Source of the DNA: DASWJZ01 sp038211615
GTDB lineage: Bacteria; Pseudomonadota; Alphaproteobacteria; Rhizobiales; Afifellaceae
NCBI GenBank assembly: GCA_038211615.1
Contig: JBBQVL010000011.1
Span: forward strand, 1 to 64,000
Reading direction: 5' to 3'
DNA length: 64,000 nt
Part shown: piece by piece, positions 60,601-64,000 of the stretch
Layout: each line of letters begins with the position of its first letter
Position numbering within the stretch: the first letter of the stretch is position 1
Made by a program: the position numbers and the translations under genes
The notes under the pieces: generated by a model
What the model was told of the DNA's origin: nothing
The model's database searches: none
What the model saw: only the letters and a program-made list of their open reading frames with translations

Positions 60601-63600
60601 GATGAGCGAGCCGAGCGCTGCGCTGCGTTCGCTGAGGGTCGAGGCGAGCGCGCCGCCGCGGTTGTCGAGCACTTCGGAGATGCGCTCGATATTCCCCTCG
60701 ATCTGCTGGCGCAACTCTGCGCCGCGCGAGGAAAGCTCGGCGGAGGCGGCATCGCCGGTCTTGGCGATCACGTCCTTCAAGCCGGCCATCTCCTCGCGGA
60801 TGCGCGAGGCCGTGTCGCGTCCCGAGCCCTCGAACCGCCCCTGCGCATCCTTCAGCGTCGCTTCCACGACGCCCATCTGCTCGCCGATATGGGCGGCGAC
60901 CTCGCGGCCGGATGTGCTCAGGCGTTCGTCGGCGAGCGCCAGCGCGGCCTCGATCGAGCCGAGCTGCTGCACCACGTTTCCGGCAATCCGGTCGCCGGAA
61001 TTGTTGAGCCGGTCGTTGGCGCGCGCCAGCCGGCCTTCGACGCTCTCCACCTTGTCGTCGATGTTGGCGGCGATGCGGTCGCCGGTCGAGGAGAACCGGT
61101 CGTTGGCCGATGCCAGCGCGGCGTCGATCGAGCCGATCTGCCGGTTGATGTCGCCCACCAGCTTCTCGGACGAGAGTCCGAGAGTCTGGCTGGCGGAGAC
61201 CATCGCGCCCTCGATGCGCTCGACCTGCATGCCGACGTCGAGCGACATGTCGACGCCGGTCTTCTGGAAGCGCTGGTTGGCCGATTCCAGGGCCGAATTG
61301 ACGAGCTCGATCTGCCGCTCGATGTTTCCGGAAATCTTCAGGCCGCCCGCATCGAGCTGCACGCCGGCGGTCGCCAGGGCGCCCTCGACGCGCTGCACCT
61401 GGCTGCCGATCTCGACGGTCATCTCGGCGCCAGCGCCGCGGAAGCGCTTGGTAGCCGCCTCAAGCGCGCCGTTGACGGCCACCACCTGCCGCTCGATATC
61501 GCCCGAAATCTTCACACCGCCCGCATCGAGCTGCGAGCCGGCACTCGCCAACGCACTCTCGACGCGCTGCACCTGGTTGCCGATGTCGACCGTCATCTCG
61601 ACCCCGGCCCCGTGGAAGCGCTTCGTGGCGGCTTCGAGAGCGGTATCGACTGCCGCGATCTGCCGCTCGATATCGCTCGAAATCTTTGCTCCGCCCGCGT
61701 CGAGCTGCACGCTGGCCGTTGCCATCGCTCCCTCGATGCGCTGCACCTGCGTGCCGATGTCGAGCGTCATCTCGATGCCGGCGCCCTGGAAGCGCTCAGT
61801 CGCAGCTTCAAGCGCGGTATTGACCGCCTCGATCTGCCGTCCGATGTCGCCGGCGATCTTGGTGCCGCCCGCGTCGAGCCGTTCGCCGGCAGCCGCGACG
61901 GCGCCCTGCACGCGCGTCACCTGATTGCCGAATGCGTCGATCACGGTGTTCGCGGTCTTGCTCATCCGCTCGTTGGAGGAGGAGAGGGCAGCCTCGACCG
62001 CGCCGGCATGGCGGTTGATGTCGCCGATGATGCGGCTGCCGGCGGAAGCGAGCGCCCCGTCCACCGCGTCGATCTGGTTGTTGACCTCCACGACGAGCTT
62101 TTCGCCGGTCGTGTCGAGGCCCTGCTTCGCCATCTCGACGGAAGTATCGATGAGCGCGATCTGGGCGGCAATTGCGGCGCCCACCTCGTCACCGGTCTGC
62201 CGGAACCGCTGGTCGGCGGCGAGCAGCGAGTTGTCCACCGCCGAGAGCTGACGGTTGAGGTCGCTCACGAGCCGATCGCCCGAGGCTCCGAATTTCTGGT
62301 TGCCGAATTCCACGGCTGCATCGATGCGTTCGATCTGCCGGCCGATATTGCGCTCCGCGTCCGAGCCGATCGCGTTGAAGCGCTCGCCCGCCGCGGCGAG
62401 GTCGCCCTCCGCCACTTCGATCTGGTTGCGCAGCGTATTCTCCACCGCGCGGCCGGTTTCGACGAGCCGGTCGTTGGCCGAAACCAGGATGGACTCGGCT
62501 TCGTTGATCTGCCGGTCGAGCGAGTCGACGACGTTGCGTCCGGTGCCGTCGAGCCGGTCGCCGGCCGCGACGAGGGCGCTCTGCGCTTCCTGCAGCTGCG
62601 AGCTCATGGCGCGGGCGACGGTCTGCCCGGTCTGGCCGAGATGCTCGATGACTGCCTTCGAACGCGCTTCCAGCGCCGTGTTGACGATCTCCGCCGCCCG
62701 CTCGATGCGGCCGGTGGTGCTGTCGGCCTGGTTGGAGACGAGGTCGACGATCTCCTCGGCCCGCTTGCCGAGCCGGCTGACCAGCGCCTCGCCATCGACC
62801 GTGACGGCGTTGTAAATCTTGTCGCCAGCGGCCTGGAAGCGCTCGATCACCGTCCCGGCGCGGTCGGTCAGCGTGGTGTCGAGGCGGTCCTGCGCCTGCC
62901 GCAGGCGGACGTCGATCTCCTTGGTCTGCGCCGCCATTGCGTCGGCGAAAGAGCTGCCGGCCTCGCGCATCTGCTGGGTGGCGTCATGACCGCTCGACGC
63001 GACGCTGCGTGACAGGGTGTCGCCGGCCTGGTTGATTTCGTCGATGAGATCGACGCCGCGCTGCGAGAACGCGTCGAGCGTCCGGCCGCTCGATGTCTCG
63101 AGCCGCGTCAGCAGGTCGTCGCCGCGCGCCAGGAGTGAGTCCGTGAAGCTTTCGCTTGTCACGGTGATGCGCTCGAGCAGGGTTTCGGCGCGCTCCGAGA
63201 ATCCGTCGGAGAGGCTGCCCGTCGTGCGGCTCAGGCGATCGACGAGGACGTCGCTGTTCTCCAGGAACGTCTCGGAGACGCTGGCGACCGCGTTGTTCAG
63301 CCGCTCGACCAGCAGGTCGCCGCGATTGATGATGGTGTCCGAGAGCTTGTCGCCGGCTTCGTTGATGCGGTGGAATAGATTGTCGCTGCGCGTGGCGAGG
63401 AGGTTGACCACCTGTTCGCCGGTGTCGCCCAGCGTCTGCGTGATCGCCTGGCTGCGGCCGGAGAGCAGGTCGGAAATGCGCTTCGCGGCGGCGTCGGCGG
63501 CGACCGCGATCTGGTCGGTGATGCCGGCGAGATCGGCGGAGAAGGAATCGTGCGAGCCGCGGATCGCCTGGCGGACGCGCTCGGCGTTCTGCACGATCGC

Positions 63601-64000
63601 TTCGCGCTCGGTGACGAGCTCGTCGATCAGCCGGCGCACGCGGAGTTCGTTGTCGGTGTAGGAGCGTTCGAGCGAGGCGACTTCGTTATGCACCAGCACT
63701 TCGAGTTCGCTCGCCCGGGCAAGCGCGCGCTCGATGCCGTCGCCCATGGCCGCCACTTCGCGGCGGATGGCCTGGCTGACGGTGACGACGGATTCCTTGG
63801 CGATGTTCTCGGGCTCGGCGAGGCGGAGCGCCACTTCGGTCATCGTGCGCGACACCATGCGCATCTCCTGGCCGCGCCAGACGAGCACCGCAATTCCCCA
63901 GAAGAGCAGGATCGGTCCGAGGATGCCGATTGTCAGGCCGAGCAGGTGCGGGGAGGAGCGGAAGCCCTCCGCGCCGATGTTGGCAATCTCGTCGCCATAG
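57601..64000 (-). CDS. Giant membrane-anchored coiled-coil protein, GPR/RgsE-like (5' truncated)
   Basis: At least 2132 residues; the reading frame is open to the window end, so the true start lies outside (a GTG at 63888 is internal). Near the visible N-terminus is a membrane segment LTIGILGPILLFWGIAVLVW. Almost all the rest is Ala/Gln/Asp/Arg-rich helix made of repeated units such as ERQIAAVDTALEAATKRF, then Ser-rich LLDALDTRSSALL-type repeats, and a proline/alanine-rich linker before a globular C-terminal domain (DLWDRYKRGERNVFTKRLYT). Size, membrane anchor and apolipoprotein-like repeats match growth pole ring protein (GPR, about 2115 residues in Agrobacterium; RgsE in Sinorhizobium), a scaffold at the growing pole. 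The identification is by recall and should be confirmed. Confidence 0.82.
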   Translation of the reverse strand, partial: YGDEIANIGAEGFRSSPHLLGLTIGILGPILLFWGIAVLVWRGQEMRMVSRTMTEVALRLAEPENIAKESVVTVSQAIRREVAAMGDGIERALARASELEVLVHNEVASLERSYTDNELRVRRLIDELVTEREAIVQNAERVRQAIRGSHDSFSADLAGITDQIAVAADAAAKRISDLLSGRSQAITQTLGDTGEQVVNLLATRSDNLFHRINEAGDKLSDTIINRGDLLVERLNNAVASVSETFLENSDVLVDRLSRTTGSLSDGFSERAETLLERITVTSESFTDSLLARGDDLLTRLETSSGRTLDAFSQRGVDLIDEINQAGDTLSRSVASSGHDATQQMREAGSSFADAMAAQTKEIDVRLRQAQDRLDTTLTDRAGTVIERFQAAGDKIYNAVTVDGEALVSRLGKRAEEIVDLVSNQADSTTGRIERAAEIVNTALEARSKAVIEHLGQTGQTVARAMSSQLQEAQSALVAAGDRLDGTGRNVVDSLDRQINEAESILVSANDRLVETGRAVENTLRNQIEVAEGDLAAAGERFNAIGSDAERNIGRQIERIDAAVEFGNQKFGASGDRLVSDLNRQLSAVDNSLLAADQRFRQTGDEVGAAIAAQIALIDTSVEMAKQGLDTTGEKLVVEVNNQIDAVDGALASAGSRIIGDINRHAGAVEAALSSSNERMSKTANTVIDAFGNQVTRVQGAVAAAGERLDAGGTKIAGDIGRQIEAVNTALEAATERFQGAGIEMTLDIGTQVQRIEGAMATASVQLDAGGAKISSDIERQIAAVDTALEAATKRFHGAGVEMTVDIGNQVQRVESALASAGSQLDAGGVKISGDIERQVVAVNGALEAATKRFRGAGAEMTVEIGSQVQRVEGALATAGVQLDAGGLKISGNIERQIELVNSALESANQRFQKTGVDMSLDVGMQVERIEGAMVSASQTLGLSSEKLVGDINRQIGSIDAALASANDRFSSTGDRIAANIDDKVESVEGRLARANDRLNNSGDRIAGNVVQQLGSIEAALALADERLSTSGREVAAHIGEQMGVVEATLKDAQGRFEGSGRDTASRIREEMAGLKDVIAKTGDAASAELSSRGAELRQQIEGNIERISEVLDNRGGALASTLSERSAALGSLIDTRVAQIGETLDSRLTGFESRLSESAEAAAIRLAASASTIEIAVEGRLSGFENRVTARIGEVTHNFAQRADGFANTLDDRLERINSTLDTRARQISETLVARTREMAAAFHDGHSEMSAALDSRLQTLGDQLQIRTHDLTETIANRMMEINQGFGDRLLTLESDFSDRANSLQSTLTGTSDMLNERTEVLQATLQARHADLDSLLDTRSSTLLDALDAQTGSLLNALDTRSSSLLAGVDTRTKSVADGFDTNTRALLAALDTRSSALLDGVDRRSKGISEGFATNTRALLDDLDQRRERLVEELVGHGKNVVDTIGRQGEQSAAALDANVRSLLETLGSQTRSIMDAMEGTNEQVRTDVQQMVGRLEGANQELQTVLGHTANQLASIESTLTVQVSTLRDALSSAARDTGQSHAMLSDQVKTLRDVSTYVLRDIAAMASQFGTQTESLTDVNSRLTETNELMQAGLAERREALEAIGAGLAQQTEAVEGRLNRLTTLLSETLGTAEARITNVATVVRERAEETTKRAGDVMTERLGSAQEQIATLSSDLFRLGESLGRVTEESTRSASSRIGETLRVAEQRIAEVAEALSRVTEEAASGSSGVLAEALTSAEKRVSALNEALGERAEEAARNAIGQFETMRLAAVSEGQRAMEGVQAARLALEERVREATRGTSDELRAATGSLVSDVTQAVAEATRRFATTADELRKAAQQMQTELSQTRDELQKGVLEMPAEAIEASTAMRRAIAEQIDAINELSKIVARSTGESAPRAAAPAMPPAAGPAIQPALRQQEPAARPTASASPPAAEPFGRPSGAAAVDSVAEAMSAPNPAPVAVKPRGKNGEARGWVADLLRRASSSETAEATRPETAAVAEAPPSPAGKRSPAQVVESLNSLSIDIARAIDHEASVDLWDRYKRGERNVFTKRLYTLQGQKTFDELRKKYERDGDFKKAVDNYIGDFERLLSQVSKDDSDPTVSRMYLTSDTGKVYTMLAHAAGRLE
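61150..61920. repeat. 174-bp tandem repeats within the coiled-coil gene
   Basis: The string CCGCCCGC(A/G)TCGAG recurs at 61343, 61517, 61691 and 61865, exactly 174 bp apart, and flanking sequence matches in register. Each unit encodes 58 residues made of two 29-residue helical halves. High similarity indicates recent duplication or gene conversion. Confidence 0.8.

Noticed and set aside
61150..61920. Regular 174-bp repeats considered as a CRISPR array
   Set aside because: They are in-frame coding repeats without unique spacers, and no cas genes are present.
57889..63661. Long plus-strand ORFs of several hundred codons (for example 59375-61924) opposite the coiled-coil gene
   Set aside because: They are antisense shadows produced by high GC and the repeat structure; their residue composition (Ser/Arg/Ala-rich without motifs) is not protein-like, and the minus frame is open throughout with clear helical repeats.

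Overview
The window comes from a high-GC alphaproteobacterial chromosome, most likely order Hyphomicrobiales (Rhizobiales). The main evidence is a nepR-ecfG general stress response pair with an EcfG-type promoter (40244-41152), a giant membrane-anchored coiled-coil protein resembling the growth pole ring protein GPR/RgsE of polar-growing Rhizobiales (57601 to the window end), and gene families typical of that order. Coding density is high, many starts are GTG, and many stop/start pairs overlap (ATGA, GTGA).

Layout. 1-10385 is a carbohydrate-uptake locus: one MalK/UgpC-type ATPase, an SDR dehydrogenase, two sets of binding protein plus two permeases on opposite strands, an RraA-family protein and a LacI-type repressor. 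A TAACGTTA operator lies at the start of each of the three transcription units, so the locus looks like one local regulon. 10457-15954 is a peptide natural-product (RiPP) cluster: a B12-binding radical SAM enzyme, a 54-codon precursor peptide, a PqqD-like recognition protein, an asparagine-synthetase-like (lasso cyclase-like) protein and an HPr-kinase-like protein. It ends 1 bp from a tRNA-Ala gene. The precursor has a lasso-type leader motif and a C-terminal serine, but no lasso leader peptidase (B2) is present. This is the most novel part of the window.

16165-24166 holds an ECF sigma/anti-sigma pair, YggT and DUF167 genes, a ParA-like ATPase, inorganic pyrophosphatase, a GNAT acetyltransferase, a phosphonate-type operon (TmpA-like dioxygenase with a one-base frameshift, TmpB-like HD oxygenase, metallo-beta-lactamase-fold protein) and a class III nucleotide cyclase. 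24289-36009 contains a DUF2380-like secreted protein, TypA/BipA, a tandem pair of small secreted paralogues, nitronate monooxygenase divergent from a MarR-MFS efflux pair, an M15-like protein, an ArsB/SLC13-like transporter, a secreted orphan, argG, a small ferredoxin-fold-like protein and a LysE exporter.

36020-38626 is a three-gene minus-strand cassette (small protein with an apparent frameshift, CxxCH-bearing secreted protein, sedolisin-like peptidase). 38954-50236 carries a lipid kinase, nepR-ecfG, topoisomerase IB, an orphan molybdenum hydroxylase large subunit, an EamA transporter, an FAH-family hydrolase, a metallophosphoesterase-glycosyltransferase pair, a threonine-dehydratase-like enzyme and a conserved small protein. 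50311-57417 has an MFS permease, a dgcN-dgcA pair for D-glutamate use, and a four-gene MCE/Mla-type lipid transport operon with a STAS domain fused to the permease. The window ends inside the GPR-like gene, which carries 174-bp tandem repeats.

Family names come from reading the protein sequences and were not checked by database search. Start sites were chosen from Shine-Dalgarno spacing and usual family N-termini.
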